The notes beneath the pieces were generated by a model. That model was given only the letters and a program-made list of their open reading frames with translations, searched no databases and was not told where the DNA came from. A DNA stretch of 42,005 nucleotides from Borreliella americana. Its GTDB lineage: Bacteria > Spirochaetota > Spirochaetia > Borreliales > Borreliaceae. Position numbers and translations under genes: made by a program. This document shows positions 16,786-28,756 of the stretch, in pieces. The DNA is taken from positions 1-42,005 of the forward strand of contig NZ_JAJNFB010000011.1 of NCBI RefSeq assembly GCF_021043605.1, written 5' to 3'. How positions within the stretch are numbered: the first letter of the stretch is position 1; every line of letters starts with the position of its first letter.

Positions 16786-18772
16786 ACGTTATCATTCAAC
16801 TTATTACTATGAAATCGCAATAAATATTCCGTTAAATAAACTTTTTTTTTACAGATTTAACTTAAATCTAGAAATTGGAATAAGAGTAATGGTTAATTTT
16901 AATGGCTCCAATAAAATTGGAATAATTATTAAAAAATATTTTGAAAACGAATTTAATGGAAAATTTGAATTCAAAATAAAAGAAATTATTAAAATAATAG
17001 ATACAACTAAAATAATAACAGAACATAGCATTAATTTAGCACATTGGATTAGTAAAAAAACATTTTCGGGATTTGGAGAAACTTTATTCTTTGGGTTGCC
17101 CAAAAATTCAAACACTAAAAAAAATCAAACATTACCTTCAATAAATGAGCTAATAAATGAGCATTCGGATCATAAAAAATGCCTTCAGCTAAACAGCGAA
17201 CAACAAAATATTTTCAAAGAAATTATCGAGGCAGAAAAAACTAATGTTTTTTATCTTTTTGGAATACCTGGATCTGGAAAAACTGAAATATTTATCAAAC
17301 TGTGCGAATACTATTTAGCACTAGAACAACAAGTACTTTTTTTGATTCCTGAAATATCATTGGGATATCAAATAATAAAAAGAATAAAATACGCATTAAA
17401 TATGCACCATAAAATTTATGAATATAACTCTAAAGTTACAAATTCTAATAAAAATTTAATATGGAATAAAGTTAAAAATGGAGAAAGTTTGGTTGTCATT
17501 GGAATCAAAAGTGTTTTAATGCTGCCTTTCACTAAATTAAAATTAATAATTATGGACGAAGAACACGAAACTACATACAAATCTGAAAATATTCCAAGAT
17601 TCCACTCAAGACACATATCATTTTTTTTACAAAAAAAATTTAATGCTAAATTTGTTATGGGAAGCGCAACACCTTCTCTTGAAGCATACCATGCAATGAA
17701 AAATAACCAAATAAAAAAAATAATAATGCAAAACAAATTCTCTCAAAGCAAAATAGAAGCTATAAAAATAATAAATATGAAAAAAGAACCTAGCACAATT
17801 TCATCAGAGCTATTATACAGTATACAAAAAAGTTTAAATGAAAAAAGACAAGCTTTGATTTTCATTAATAAAAGAGGATATCTAAAAAATCTAGAATGCA
17901 ACGAATGTGGGCATACAATTTGTTGTCCAAATTGCTCATTTGGCTTGATTTACCATAAAAAAGAAAACAAACTTTTATGCCACTATTGTAGTTATAAAAC
18001 AAAAACAGCAAGCCATTGCCCTCAATGTGAATCAAAAGACATTAAATACAAAACTTATGGAATTCAACTTGTTGAAAAAGAATTAAAAAAATTTTTGCCA
18101 AATGCAAAAATTGCAAGAATAGATTCTGATATTGCAAAAATAGAAAATATAGATTCAATAAAAAAGTTCGAAAATAAAGAAATAGACATACTTGTTGGAA
18201 CACAAATCATTGCAAAAGGATTCAATTTTGAAAATATAAAAACACTAGGTATAATCAACGCAGACATTGGGATGGGACTGCCTGATTTTAGAAGTAGTGA
18301 AAGAATTTTTACAACACTCTCACAAATTATGGGAAGAGCTGCAAGATTCAAAAATGACAACACAATTATTATACAAACAAAAAATCCTAATTATTATGCC
18401 ATAAAATATGCTTATAAAAGCCAATATGAACAATTTTACGAACAAGAACTAGATATAAGAAAAAAATTGAACTACCCTCCGTTTAACAAAATTATTAGAA
18501 TAATATTTAGAAGCAAAAATGAAGAATCGGTTAAACAAAAATGTTGGGAATTTTTTGAAAAATCTAAAGAATTTTTGCAAGAAGGAATTGAACACTTGGG
18601 CCCATCAGAAGCTATTATGAAGAAAATATCTAAAAATTACAGATATAATATAATATACTTATCAAAATCCTACAGCCTGCTTGAAAAACTAGTTAACAAG
18701 ACAAGAGAAAAGGTAAAAATGACAAATACTGTTTATATTGAAATAGATTATTACCCAATATCATTAATTTAG
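16778..18772 (+). CDS. priA: Primosomal replication-restart helicase PriA
   Basis: A 664-residue 3'-to-5' DNA helicase that reloads the replisome at stalled forks. Visible parts: N-terminal DNA-binding region, Walker [10 protein letters not shown] at 162-170, DEEH at 260-263, GSATPS of motif III, and a zinc domain with Cys374, 377, 383, 386, 401, 404, 414 and 417 (two four-Cys sites). Motif V/VI blocks such as [14 protein letters not shown] and QIMGRAAR are intact. It is slightly shorter than E. coli PriA (732). Its 3' end overlaps that of convergent udk by 4 bp. Corresponds to BB_0014. Confidence 0.95.
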   Translation: MVERYHSTYYYEIAINIPLNKLFFYRFNLNLEIGIRVMVNFNGSNKIGIIIKKYFENEFNGKFEFKIKEIIKIIDTTKIITEHSINLAHWISKKTFSGFGETLFFGLPKNSNTKKNQTLPSINELINEHSDHKKCLQLNSEQQNIFKEIIEAEKTNVFYLFGIPGSGKTEIFIKLCEYYLALEQQVLFLIPEISLGYQIIKRIKYALNMHHKIYEYNSKVTNSNKNLIWNKVKNGESLVVIGIKSVLMLPFTKLKLIIMDEEHETTYKSENIPRFHSRHISFFLQKKFNAKFVMGSATPSLEAYHAMKNNQIKKIIMQNKFSQSKIEAIKIINMKKEPSTISSELLYSIQKSLNEKRQALIFINKRGYLKNLECNECGHTICCPNCSFGLIYHKKENKLLCHYCSYKTKTASHCPQCESKDIKYKTYGIQLVEKELKKFLPNAKIARIDSDIAKIENIDSIKKFENKEIDILVGTQIIAKGFNFENIKTLGIINADIGMGLPDFRSSERIFTTLSQIMGRAARFKNDNTIIIQTKNPNYYAIKYAYKSQYEQFYEQELDIRKKLNYPPFNKIIRIIFRSKNEESVKQKCWEFFEKSKEFLQEGIEHLGPSEAIMKKISKNYRYNIIYLSKSYSLLEKLVNKTREKVKMTNTVYIEIDYYPISLI

Positions 18773-19389
18773 ATAAAATCTAATCCCTCTTTACTTAAAG
18801 ACTTAAGAAACGTTGAAAGCACATAAAGTGCTTTATCATTGTGACCTCCCTCAGGAATAATAAGATCAGCATATTCTTTTGTAGGCTCAATAAATCTATA
18901 ATAACCCCATCTAGTGGTATTTAAATACTGATCAATCACCGACTCTACAGTACGTCCTCTTTTGGAAACATCTCTTCTTAAGCGCCTAATAAATCTAATA
19001 TCATTTGGAGTATCAATATATATTTTAAGATCTATTAAATTTCTTATTCTCTCTTCAACAAAAATCATAATACCCTCAACAATAACAACAGGGGTTGGAA
19101 CAACCAAAACCGTTTTAAGCTGTCTTTTGTGATTAATAAAATCGTAAAGGGGCATATCTATTGGACTATTTTCTTTTAAATTTTTTAAATGCTCATAAAA
19201 CAAATTATTATCAAAAGCATCCGGATGATCAAAATTTACCTTAGAAAATTCATGTTCATAATCACCCACACTCTTATAATAATTATCTTGAGAAATAAGG
19301 ACAAATTCTGGAATAAACTCACTAATCTTGCTTACAACCGTAGTTTTTCCGCTTCCAGAACCACCAGATATCCCAATAATCTTAGCCAT
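18769..19389 (-). CDS. udk: Uridine kinase
   Basis: Phosphorylates uridine or cytidine to UMP or CMP with ATP or GTP, in nucleoside salvage, which matters because Borrelia cannot make pyrimidines de novo. The product is 206 residues. The P-loop GGSGSGKTT is at 9-17, and the family blocks [15 protein letters not shown], NFDHPDAFD and YDFINHKR follow. The ATG at 19389 was chosen over a TTG one codon upstream because it overlaps the stop of the preceding gene (TGATG), a common coupling arrangement. Corresponds to BB_0015. Confidence 0.93.
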   Translation of the reverse strand: MAKIIGISGGSGSGKTTVVSKISEFIPEFVLISQDNYYKSVGDYEHEFSKVNFDHPDAFDNNLFYEHLKNLKENSPIDMPLYDFINHKRQLKTVLVVPTPVVIVEGIMIFVEERIRNLIDLKIYIDTPNDIRFIRRLRRDVSKRGRTVESVIDQYLNTTRWGYYRFIEPTKEYADLIIPEGGHNDKALYVLSTFLKSLSKEGLDFI

Positions 19390-19769
19390 CAACCAACTTC
19401 TTTTTTTTTAGCTTGTGGCATGTCTTTCAAGGTACCAGCAACAAACACATTCTTAAATCCCATGCTTTTTAAAACTTTTTTAGCCTCGTAAGACTTATTA
19501 AAGCTTTTACCATAAACAATTATTTGAGAATCAAAATCGCCTAATTTATCCTTTTTAGCAAATAAATTATTAAAAGGAATGTTAATTGATTTTAAATAAT
19601 GAGATTTATTATATTCTTTAGGAGATCGAATATCCAAAATTTTTGCTCCATTTTGGATTTTTTCCAACAAAAACATATTAGCTCTTTTCATCCTAAGAAT
19701 AATAAAAAACCAAATATAAAAAAAAAGCACAACTATTAATACTACAAATCTTGCATAATTCATCGCCAT
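19389..19769 (-). CDS. Membrane-anchored rhodanese-like protein without the catalytic Cys
   Basis: A 126-residue protein. Residues 5-26 form one transmembrane segment; residues 35-115 are a rhodanese fold with [20 protein letters not shown] typical of the family. The active-site loop reads [12 protein letters not shown], where functional rhodaneses have YCxxGxRS; Gly87 stands in place of Cys. Sulfurtransferase activity is therefore unlikely, and a binding or scaffold role is more plausible. It has been annotated as GlpE (BB_0016), a name the sequence does not support. Its stop overlaps the udk start by 1 nt. Confidence 0.8.
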   Translation of the reverse strand: MAMNYARFVVLIVVLFFYIWFFIILRMKRANMFLLEKIQNGAKILDIRSPKEYNKSHYLKSINIPFNNLFAKKDKLGDFDSQIIVYGKSFNKSYEAKKVLKSMGFKNVFVAGTLKDMPQAKKKEVG

Positions 19770-19891
19770 AGTTTCATGAACATGATATCAAAAAAAATAA
19801 AAAAAGTGAATCAAATTGTTTTTTTTGCAAAATTAATATAGAATTCAAGTAAATTACTAGCTTGTAGCTTAAAAGTAACTCTAGCATTAAA

Positions 19892-20857
19892 ATGAAAAAG
19901 AAAAAAAAGATACGTTGTCGTAGAATTAAAAAAAAACTCAAACTATTATTAATAATACTAATAAAAAAATTAAAGACTATAACTAAAAATCCTAAATTAA
20001 TATTTGATAGCACAATGCAAATAACTTTAGGCTCTGCATTAATGGCAATTTCCACCAATGTTTTGTATATTCCTCATGGACTTCTTAGTGGGGGAATTGG
20101 AGGCATTTCATTAATGCTACATTATCTGTTAAGCTTCAATTTGGGATGGACAATATTTGCATTAAACATACCATTATTTCTTATTGGAATAAAATTTTTA
20201 AACATAACATTTATAATTCAAAGTTGGATTTCAATGGGATTATATTCTATTATAATAAACTACTCCCAGTTTTTACAAAATAAAATACATCTTAACGATA
20301 TGATGCTTGTATCAATATTAGCTGGACTTATTTCTGGACTTGGGCTTGGGCTAATCTTTAAGGGCAAAGGATCTTCAGGGGGATCAGATATAATTGCTAT
20401 GATTATTAAAGAAAAATATTCAATAAGTATTGGAACAACAAACTTCATAGTTAATTTGATGGTATTAATACTTGCAACCTTTTTCTTTAATATTGAAATC
20501 GCCCTTTATACACTAATAGCATCATTTGTAACATCTATAATGACAGACAAAACAAGCACTGGATTTGGCAATCAAAAAGCAATATTAATCATTTCGGATA
20601 AAGGAAAAGAAATAGCTTATCTTCTTACAAACAAGTTAAAATTAGGCGCTACATTAATAGACGGAAAAGGAGCTTGGGCAGGAACAGAAAAAACTATAGT
20701 ATTTATAGTAGTTCCAATAATGCGTTTATCAAGAATTAAATATATATCACAAAAAGTTGATCCAAATTGTTTCATTACTGTTATTAACACTAATGAAATC
20801 ACTGGAGGCAAAATAATAACTGATCCAATATCATTAAAACAAGAAATTTCAAATTAA
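19892..20857 (+). CDS. YitT-family membrane protein
   Basis: A 321-residue polytopic protein. A very basic N-terminal 30 residues precede five or six membrane helices between about 45 and 215, including GLLSGGIGGISLMLHYLL and the loop GKGSSGGSDIIAMIIK. The C-terminus is a DUF2179 domain with GATLIDGKGAWAGTEK. This is the standard YitT/DUF2179 arrangement; function and substrate are unknown. No ribosome site precedes the ATG, and the highly charged start leaves a later start possible. The 3' end overlaps the convergent pseudouridine synthase gene by 4 bp. Corresponds to BB_0017. Confidence 0.85.
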   Translation: MKKKKKIRCRRIKKKLKLLLIILIKKLKTITKNPKLIFDSTMQITLGSALMAISTNVLYIPHGLLSGGIGGISLMLHYLLSFNLGWTIFALNIPLFLIGIKFLNITFIIQSWISMGLYSIIINYSQFLQNKIHLNDMMLVSILAGLISGLGLGLIFKGKGSSGGSDIIAMIIKEKYSISIGTTNFIVNLMVLILATFFFNIEIALYTLIASFVTSIMTDKTSTGFGNQKAILIISDKGKEIAYLLTNKLKLGATLIDGKGAWAGTEKTIVFIVVPIMRLSRIKYISQKVDPNCFITVINTNEITGGKIITDPISLKQEISN

Positions 20858-21834
20858 AAATCTCTTAAGAAGAGAACCAAATTATCAATAATCAAATTCA
20901 ATTCATCGCTCTTGTAAAAATTTGACAAAAAAATAACAAATCTTTTAGGAAATTCAGAAATGAATTTACTAAAAGAATTTTTTCCAATATCAATTTCAAG
21001 CTTATAAGAATGAAGCATCAACGTGATTTTTTTTAAACTGCCGTCTACTCTGCCATAAACTTCATCTCCCAATATTGGAAAATTAAGATATCTCATATGA
21101 ACTCTCAATTGATGCGTACGGCCAGTTTTAGGCTTTAAAGCTAAAAGAGAATATTCCCCAAAATTGAGCAACAACCTATATTCTGTTAATGCTTTTTTAC
21201 CCCTATCTTTAGAAACACTAAATTTTTTCCTATTGTGTTTATCTCTATCTATAAAAGATTCAATACTTCCAAAAAAACTATTAAAATTACCCTTAACAAT
21301 TGCAATGTAAACTTTATTTGTCCTTTTGTCTTTAAACTGCTGAGCTAAAAAGCTTAACGTGCTAATGTTTTTTGCACAAATTAGAACTCCGGAGGTATCT
21401 TTATCTAATCTATGAACAATTCCGGGTCTAATTTTTTCTTCATTAAAATTAATTTTCAAGCTTTTTACATGATATAAAAGAAAATTTACAACAGTATCAT
21501 TCCAATGCGAAATTCCAGGATGACTCAAAATTCCTTGTGGTTTATTCAAAACAACAACATTAGAATCTTCATAAATTATAGCAATAGGGATATTACTCGG
21601 CCTAAGGTAATCAATTTGATTGCCTTCCTCGTCAAATTCAATTAGTATTTCATCATCTTTAAAAACAGGCTTGGACAATTTTATTTTCAAAAATTTTCCA
21701 TTACTCTTTTTAAACGCCTCTACATTTCTTCTTTTAATCTGGCTTCTAGTAAAAACTTCCAAATTGCTTGATAGGTAAAGATCCAATCTTAGAGCATTTT
21801 CTTTAACAGTAAATTCTTTTTTTAGTCTTATCAT
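20854..21834 (-). CDS. RluA/RluD-family pseudouridine synthase
   Basis: A 326-residue enzyme that isomerises uridine in rRNA. Residues 14-65 are an S4 RNA-binding domain, followed by the synthase domain with HRLDKDTSG, catalytic Asp144, and the downstream KTGRTHQLRVHM motif. By architecture it resembles RluD (23S rRNA helix 69), but the target position is inferred. I chose the ATG at 21834, 4 nt after the stop of the upstream gene; the frame extends to a TTG at 21855 without any ribosome site. Corresponds to BB_0018. Confidence 0.9.
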   Translation of the reverse strand: MIRLKKEFTVKENALRLDLYLSSNLEVFTRSQIKRRNVEAFKKSNGKFLKIKLSKPVFKDDEILIEFDEEGNQIDYLRPSNIPIAIIYEDSNVVVLNKPQGILSHPGISHWNDTVVNFLLYHVKSLKINFNEEKIRPGIVHRLDKDTSGVLICAKNISTLSFLAQQFKDKRTNKVYIAIVKGNFNSFFGSIESFIDRDKHNRKKFSVSKDRGKKALTEYRLLLNFGEYSLLALKPKTGRTHQLRVHMRYLNFPILGDEVYGRVDGSLKKITLMLHSYKLEIDIGKNSFSKFISEFPKRFVIFLSNFYKSDELNLIIDNLVLFLRDF

Positions 21835-21838
21835 ATAA

Positions 21839-22351
21839 TTAAAGAAAATAATCAATCAAAGCAATAGTTAGTGCAACTATTGCACTAATAGAAGCGGATA
21901 CAATAAATTTTTTATAAATCTCATCTTTTGAAAAACTAGGACCATTTGAAAAAGGATATGGAGCGTAATTTGAATTCATTCCGCTATAAAAATAATAGCT
22001 CACATCAAAAAAAAACAAACTTAAAAATAAAACTATTGGAAAAGACCCAATACTAATAGCTGAAAACCTAAACAAATCTTTTGCTGATTTTGACTCAAGA
22101 TCATTCTCAAGATTTAAAGCTTTATTCTCTTGAATATTTTTATAAAGAAAAGAATCGTCATTATCAGCAACAGACATATTATTATTTTTTTGATGAGAAA
22201 TAAAATTGCCACTGGAAGTTAATTTATCTTGCAATGGCAAACTCTTAGCAATACTTAACTTTAAATAATTAAAATTGGGCTTGAAATAATCAAGTGAATT
22301 TGAATAAACATTCAAAACACTAAAGAATAACAACAAGCTTCTAATAAGCAT
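21839..22351 (-). CDS. Hypothetical exported membrane protein
   Basis: A 170-residue protein with a cleavable-looking signal at residues 1-17, a polar Ser/Asn/Asp-rich middle (30-90), and two hydrophobic segments near 97-115 and 148-168 that would anchor the C-terminal half. A Tyr/Ser/Asn/Pro-rich loop lies between them. No family recognised. It sits 7 nt after pfp and 4 nt before the RluD-like gene, so it is part of that transcript. Corresponds to BB_0019. Confidence 0.75.
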   Translation of the reverse strand: MLIRSLLLFFSVLNVYSNSLDYFKPNFNYLKLSIAKSLPLQDKLTSSGNFISHQKNNNMSVADNDDSFLYKNIQENKALNLENDLESKSAKDLFRFSAISIGSFPIVLFLSLFFFDVSYYFYSGMNSNYAPYPFSNGPSFSKDEIYKKFIVSASISAIVALTIALIDYFL

Positions 22352-22358
22352 AAACTTT

Positions 22359-24050
<1,692 letters not shown>

Positions 24051-24059
24051 TTAAGCCCT

Positions 24060-24090
24060 ATCATAACTTAAATATTAAAATAATTCACAA
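24060..24090 (-). promoter_or_regulatory. Promoter upstream of pfp
   Basis: Read on the minus strand, TTGTGA (24085-24090) and TATGAT (24060-24065) are separated by 19 bp. The leader to the ATG at 24026 would be about 27 nt and contains AGGAGGA. Confidence 0.4.
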
Positions 24091-24097
24091 CTAATAT

Positions 24098-25138
24098 CTA
24101 TATATGATTTAAAACTAACATAGCATCACCATAAGAAAAAAATTTATAACCTGTATTTATAGCTTCTTCATAAGAACTAAACACAAAATCTTTGCCTGCA
24201 AATGAAGCGACCAACATCAAAAGAGTAGATTGTGGTGTGTGGAAATTTGTAAAAAGCATGTCAACAAACTTGAAACAATAGTTCTTGCCAGGATAAATAA
24301 AAAGATTTGTACTTTGCTGACCTGTTTTAAACTTCTTAAGTTTATTATCATAAGATGACTCTAAAGCCCTAAGAGTTGTAGTACCAATTGATAAAATTTT
24401 TTTACCAAGAAATTTTGCATTCTCCAATCTATTAGCCACACAATCTTTTATTAAAAAAGTTTCAAAATGCATATTGTGTTCTTCAACTTTTTTTGATCTT
24501 ACGGGAAGAAAAGTACCAAGCCCCACATGAAGAGTAATAAAATCATATTCAATATTGTTCTTTTCAAAAATAGAAAACAAATCTCTGCTGAAGTGCAACC
24601 CTGCAGTCGCAGAAGCTGCAGAGCCAATATATTTAGAATAAACAGTTTGATACCGATCTTCATCTATTTTCTCATAATCTCTTTTAATGTAAGGAGGTAT
24701 GGGAACAAAGCCATGTTTTTCAAAATAATCTTCTCCAATATCAACATCAAATTTTAAAACAATCTCACTACTATTTTTTGACAAAATTTCACCTATTATT
24801 CCTTCAGGAAATTTGTAAAGATTGCCAACAATTTGCTTTTTAGACTTAGAAATAAGCGCAGTAAACACATTAGTGTCAATTCTATCTAAAATTAAAAATT
24901 CAATATTACTGCCCATCTCTGATTCTGCATACATTCTTGATTTTCTAACTTTTGAATTATTAAAAATAATAAAAGTATCACTATTTATATATTTTAAAAT
25001 ATTGTTTACAGAATCTTCATGGTAAATTTTTTGCAATTTAGGATCTAGTACCATTAGCCTTGAAGATCCTCTTTTTTCACTTGGATATTGAGCTATTAAA
25101 GAATAGGGCAAATTAAAATGAAACTCTTTGGTTCTCAT
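24098..25138 (-). CDS. queA: S-adenosylmethionine:tRNA ribosyltransferase-isomerase
   Basis: Transfers the ribosyl part of SAM to preQ1-modified tRNA to give epoxyqueuosine. The 346-residue protein begins [19 protein letters not shown], like other QueA, and includes [27 protein letters not shown] (LHVGLGTF) and the C-terminal [16 protein letters not shown]. Start set at the ATG at 25138: GAGG in the ruvB end is 9 nt upstream, while the ATG at 25147 has none. It overlaps ruvB by 26 bp, giving a ruvA-ruvB-queA block. Corresponds to BB_0021. Whether a full queuosine pathway exists cannot be seen here. Confidence 0.93.
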   Translation of the reverse strand: MRTKEFHFNLPYSLIAQYPSEKRGSSRLMVLDPKLQKIYHEDSVNNILKYINSDTFIIFNNSKVRKSRMYAESEMGSNIEFLILDRIDTNVFTALISKSKKQIVGNLYKFPEGIIGEILSKNSSEIVLKFDVDIGEDYFEKHGFVPIPPYIKRDYEKIDEDRYQTVYSKYIGSAASATAGLHFSRDLFSIFEKNNIEYDFITLHVGLGTFLPVRSKKVEEHNMHFETFLIKDCVANRLENAKFLGKKILSIGTTTLRALESSYDNKLKKFKTGQQSTNLFIYPGKNYCFKFVDMLFTNFHTPQSTLLMLVASFAGKDFVFSSYEEAINTGYKFFSYGDAMLVLNHI

Positions 25139-26159
25139 TAATACCATCCTCTTTCATCTCTAAGTTTAAGTGAAGATACGCAAACTCAGTAGCTTTACGA
25201 CCTCTGTGAGTTCTACTGATAAATCCCTTCATAATTAAATAAGGCTCATAAAAGTCTTCAAGAGAATCTGCCGTTTCCCCTACAGAAATAGCTAAAGTAT
25301 CAACACCTACAGGTCCTCCATTAAATTTCAATATTAAACTTCTTAAAATATTTCTATCTTGCTCATCAAGGCCTTCTCCATCAATTCTAAGCATTTCAAG
25401 CCCAATTGAAACAATATCACTTGTAATAACCAAACTTCCAGTTACTTGAGCAATATCTCTTATTCGTCTTAGCAATCTATTTGCTATTCGAGGAGTCCCT
25501 CTTGAACTTCTTGCAAGAAGAAAAGCAGCATCCTCTTCTATTTCAATATTTAAAATAACAGAATTTCTCTTTATTATCTCAACAAGCTCTATTTCGCTGT
25601 AAAGTTCAAATCTTGCAGTAATTCCAAATCTCGCATAAAGTGGAGATGTTACTTTTCCCGGTTTAGTAGTAGCTCCAATCAATGTGAATTTTGGAAGTGG
25701 CATTCGAACGGTTCTTGCATTAGCTCCTTGCCCTATTACCCAATCCAGCTCATAATCTTCCATGGCAATACAAAGCATTTCTTCTATTATTGGCCTGAGC
25801 CTATGTATTTCATCAATAAATAAAACACTCTTCTCATCAAGACCTGTTAAAATACCAATAATATCTTTGGGTTTGTCAAAAGCTGGCGCTGAAGTAATCT
25901 TAATCGAAGCATTCATCTCAAAGGCAATGATACTTGCAAGAGTAGTTTTCCCAAGACCCGGTGGGCCACTTAAAAACACATGATCTAGGGCTTCATCTCT
26001 CTCTTTAGAAGCTCTTATAAAAATGCTAAGGGTTTCTTTAACATTAACCTGACCTTTAAAATCTTCAAAAACTTTAGGCCTAAGCTCATTTTCACTCTTA
26101 TCATATAAATAATTTTCATTAGAGCTTAAAAAGCTTATACTACTATTTTCGTCTTTCAT
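25113..26159 (-). CDS. ruvB: Holliday junction branch-migration ATPase RuvB
   Basis: Hexameric AAA+ motor that drives branch migration with RuvA. The product is 348 residues. Walker [10 protein letters not shown] is at 65-73, Walker B FIDEIHR holds Asp116-Glu117, sensor 1 is GATTKPG, and the C-terminal winged-helix domain ends near [15 protein letters not shown]. Start set at ATG 26159 with AAGGGG 7 nt upstream; the GTG at 26165 is too close to that site. Follows ruvA by 46 bp. Corresponds to BB_0022. Confidence 0.96.
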   Translation of the reverse strand: MKDENSSISFLSSNENYLYDKSENELRPKVFEDFKGQVNVKETLSIFIRASKERDEALDHVFLSGPPGLGKTTLASIIAFEMNASIKITSAPAFDKPKDIIGILTGLDEKSVLFIDEIHRLRPIIEEMLCIAMEDYELDWVIGQGANARTVRMPLPKFTLIGATTKPGKVTSPLYARFGITARFELYSEIELVEIIKRNSVILNIEIEEDAAFLLARSSRGTPRIANRLLRRIRDIAQVTGSLVITSDIVSIGLEMLRIDGEGLDEQDRNILRSLILKFNGGPVGVDTLAISVGETADSLEDFYEPYLIMKGFISRTHRGRKATEFAYLHLNLEMKEDGINENQRVSF

Positions 26160-26205
26160 AAACACACCCCTTAAAACCTATTTTATAACCACAAAAAACT
26201 AACAA

Positions 26206-26799
26206 TTAATTCGAAATTCTTTTTAAAACCTCCTTAAATAAAAACTGCTCCTTTTCAGAATCTTTTAAATTTGAAAATTCAGCTAAATTGAAAGCCTCTC
26301 TAATCTTGCTATTAACAATTTTTCTATCAAATCCCATACTAACAATTGATTCTTCTAATTCTTTAAATCTAAAAAGACTGGTAGATTCAAGCTCACTATT
26401 AATCAAAAGCTTGCCTTGAAGATGTAAAAACATTTTACCAGCCATTTTTTTGCCAATGCCTTTGATTTTAGAAACAAGTTCAACATCCTCTCTATCAATA
26501 GCCTCCTTAAACTCATTATACCTTATATTGGATAACACTCTTAAAGCGGCTCTTGGGCCTATTCCGCTTACTCCAATAAGCCCTTTAAAGATCTCCCTTT
26601 CATCTGAATTTAAAAATCCAAAAAGTTTTAACTCATTTTCTCTCGTATAAAGATAAGTAAATAATTCAACTTTGTCTGACAAATTAAAATTATCAAGGCA
26701 AAATGCACTAACTGAAAGTTCAAATTCAAAAACAGTAGTCAGTAAAACTAAACTAGATTCTTTTTTTTCTATAACTTTACCATGAATCTTATTTATCAT
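26206..26799 (-). CDS. ruvA: Holliday junction DNA helicase subunit RuvA
   Basis: Tetrameric Holliday-junction binding protein of 197 residues. N-terminal OB fold (1-63), tandem helix-hairpin-helix region containing VSGIGPRAALRVL and IKGIGKKMAGKMF, and a C-terminal domain III (about 150-197) that contacts RuvB. Length and motif order are normal. No Shine-Dalgarno precedes the ATG. No ruvC-like gene is next to it, as is typical for spirochaetes. Corresponds to BB_0023. Confidence 0.95.
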   Translation of the reverse strand: MINKIHGKVIEKKESSLVLLTTVFEFELSVSAFCLDNFNLSDKVELFTYLYTRENELKLFGFLNSDEREIFKGLIGVSGIGPRAALRVLSNIRYNEFKEAIDREDVELVSKIKGIGKKMAGKMFLHLQGKLLINSELESTSLFRFKELEESIVSMGFDRKIVNSKIREAFNLAEFSNLKDSEKEQFLFKEVLKRISN

Positions 26800-26878
26800 A
26801 TAATTAAATTATAAATTATATTACACAGAAACATCCAACAATTTAAAACAAAAGCCTTAAGTATAAAAAGGACACTAA

Positions 26879-28018
26879 ATGAAAAATCAATTTTTAAATA
26901 GCTATTTTCAATTACTTACAACTATTTTCTTAATCTCATCTATAACTATGAAAGCAGAAGAAACAACAAGCACACTAAAAGTTCCCAATGGATTTAAAGT
27001 CGAATTTTTTTTAAACAATACAATTGAAAAACCTAGAGGAATCACAAGCGATCAAGAAGGAAACATATTCATAGGATCTGGGAGCACTTTTGCATACCTT
27101 GTAACAAAAAACAAAAAAATTTATACCATAGCAAAAACCCTACAAAAACCCATTGGTATTGCTTATTGGAATAATAAACTCTATATATCTTCTGTCGATA
27201 AAATATATGTAGTTGAAAATGTAAAAGAAGAAATTAATAAAAGCATAAAATCAAATAAAGAATATACATGGAAAATGCAAATTTTTACACTTTTACCAAA
27301 AAATAATACCAAAATGCACTCAGGACGCTACATTAAAGTGGATCCTAAAAATAACAAATTAATGGTAAACATAGGATCCCAACACAATGTTAAAATTCCT
27401 CCAAAAAAAGAAGCAATAATCCTTAGCATCGATTTAAAAACAAAAAAAGAAGAAATAGTGGCTTTTGGAGTGAGAAACTCAGTTGGGTTTGATTTTCATC
27501 CAATTAGCAATGAAATATATTTTAGCGAAAATGGCCAAGACGGATTAGGAGACGACATTCCCCCAGATGAAATAAACGTAATAAACAAATATAAAGAACA
27601 TTTTGGATTTCCCTATGTGTTTGGGAAAAATCAAAAAAATTACGGTTTTTATAACAAAGCACCCAAAAACACTAAGTTTAGCCCATCTATTTACGAACTT
27701 CCCGCACATGTCGCTCCACTTGGAATACACTTTTACCGAGGAAATAACTTTCCAAAAGAATATATAAATAAATTATTCATAGCAGAACACGGCTCATGGA
27801 ACAGATCTTCTCCTGTTGGCTACAAAATAACAACACTGGACATCGATTCTAAAACCAGAACAGCAAAAAAATATAAGACTTTTTTATATGGGTTTTTAAA
27901 GCACAACAACTCTAAATTTGGACGCCCTGTTGATATAATCACATATTATGATGGTTCAATTCTTTTTACAGATGATTTTGGAAATAAAATATACAGAGTT
28001 TATTACGAAAAGATTTAA
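26879..28018 (+). CDS. Exported beta-propeller protein of the PQQ glucose/sorbosone dehydrogenase family
   Basis: A 379-residue protein with a signal peptide (about 1-27, FLISSITMKAEE). The rest is a six-bladed propeller of the soluble PQQ sugar-dehydrogenase type: KVPNGFKVEFF at the start, RGITSDQEGNIFIGSGS, GVRNSVGFDFHP, EHGSWNRSSPVGYKI and the final blade GRPVDIITYYDGSILFTDDFGNKIYRV. In active members such blades bind PQQ and Ca2+. Borrelia is not known to make PQQ, so enzymatic activity is doubtful, and a binding role in the periplasm is equally possible. AGGA lies 9 nt upstream of the ATG. Monocistronic, convergent with yebC. Corresponds to BB_0024. Confidence 0.82.
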   Translation: MKNQFLNSYFQLLTTIFLISSITMKAEETTSTLKVPNGFKVEFFLNNTIEKPRGITSDQEGNIFIGSGSTFAYLVTKNKKIYTIAKTLQKPIGIAYWNNKLYISSVDKIYVVENVKEEINKSIKSNKEYTWKMQIFTLLPKNNTKMHSGRYIKVDPKNNKLMVNIGSQHNVKIPPKKEAIILSIDLKTKKEEIVAFGVRNSVGFDFHPISNEIYFSENGQDGLGDDIPPDEINVINKYKEHFGFPYVFGKNQKNYGFYNKAPKNTKFSPSIYELPAHVAPLGIHFYRGNNFPKEYINKLFIAEHGSWNRSSPVGYKITTLDIDSKTRTAKKYKTFLYGFLKHNNSKFGRPVDIITYYDGSILFTDDFGNKIYRVYYEKI

Positions 28019-28024
28019 ATAAAA

Positions 28025-28756
28025 TCAACTTAATTCTTCTGGAATTTCCAAATTATGAATTACCTCCTGAACATCATCAAAATCTTCAAGCTTTTCAACA
28101 AGAAGAATTATTTTTTCTGCTTGCTCTTTGTTTAAAGAAATTTTATTTTCAGGAATTAAAGCTATCTCTGCCACCTCTTCTTTAAATTTAGTTTTTAAAA
28201 AAGATAAAACTTTGTCAAAATCTTCAGAACTTGTTATAACTTCTGCCTCATTATTTGAAACTAAAATATCTTCAGCACCAACTTCTAATGCAAATTCCAT
28301 TATTTCATCCTCAAGATATTTTTCTAAACTGTAAACAATAAGACCCTTTCTGTAAAACATATATGAGACTGACCCTGGAGTACCAAGGGATCCTCCACCT
28401 TTTGCAAGAACACTTTTTACATCGCTAAAGGTTCTGTTTTTATTGTCTGTTAAGCACTTAATCATTAAAGCTACCCCGTAAAGAGCATAAGCTTCATAAG
28501 TTATTTCAAAATATTCAACCCCTTCATTACTGCCAACACCCTTTTTTATTGCCTTTTCAATATTATCTTTTGGCATATTGGCAACCTTAGCCTTATTAAC
28601 AGCTACCCTTAGTCTCGGATTAGATTCAATATCCCCACCTCCTATTTTAGCTGCAATAGTTATTTCTCTTATTAGCTTTGTAAAAATTTTATTACGCTTT
28701 GCATCAAGAGCACCTTTTTTCCTCTTTATTGTTGACCATTTACTGTGTCCAGACAT
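28025..28756 (-). CDS. YebC/PmpR-family protein
   Basis: A 243-residue protein beginning MSGHSKWSTIKRKK, the hallmark of the family, with GTPGSVSYMF near residue 125. Members act as transcription regulators or, in one branch, as factors that relieve ribosome stalling at polyproline. Which applies is not determinable here. A strong GGAGG stands 7 nt before the ATG, within the end of folD, and the genes abut without a gap. Corresponds to BB_0025. Confidence 0.93.
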   Translation of the reverse strand: MSGHSKWSTIKRKKGALDAKRNKIFTKLIREITIAAKIGGGDIESNPRLRVAVNKAKVANMPKDNIEKAIKKGVGSNEGVEYFEITYEAYALYGVALMIKCLTDNKNRTFSDVKSVLAKGGGSLGTPGSVSYMFYRKGLIVYSLEKYLEDEIMEFALEVGAEDILVSNNEAEVITSSEDFDKVLSFLKTKFKEEVAEIALIPENKISLNKEQAEKIILLVEKLEDFDDVQEVIHNLEIPEELS

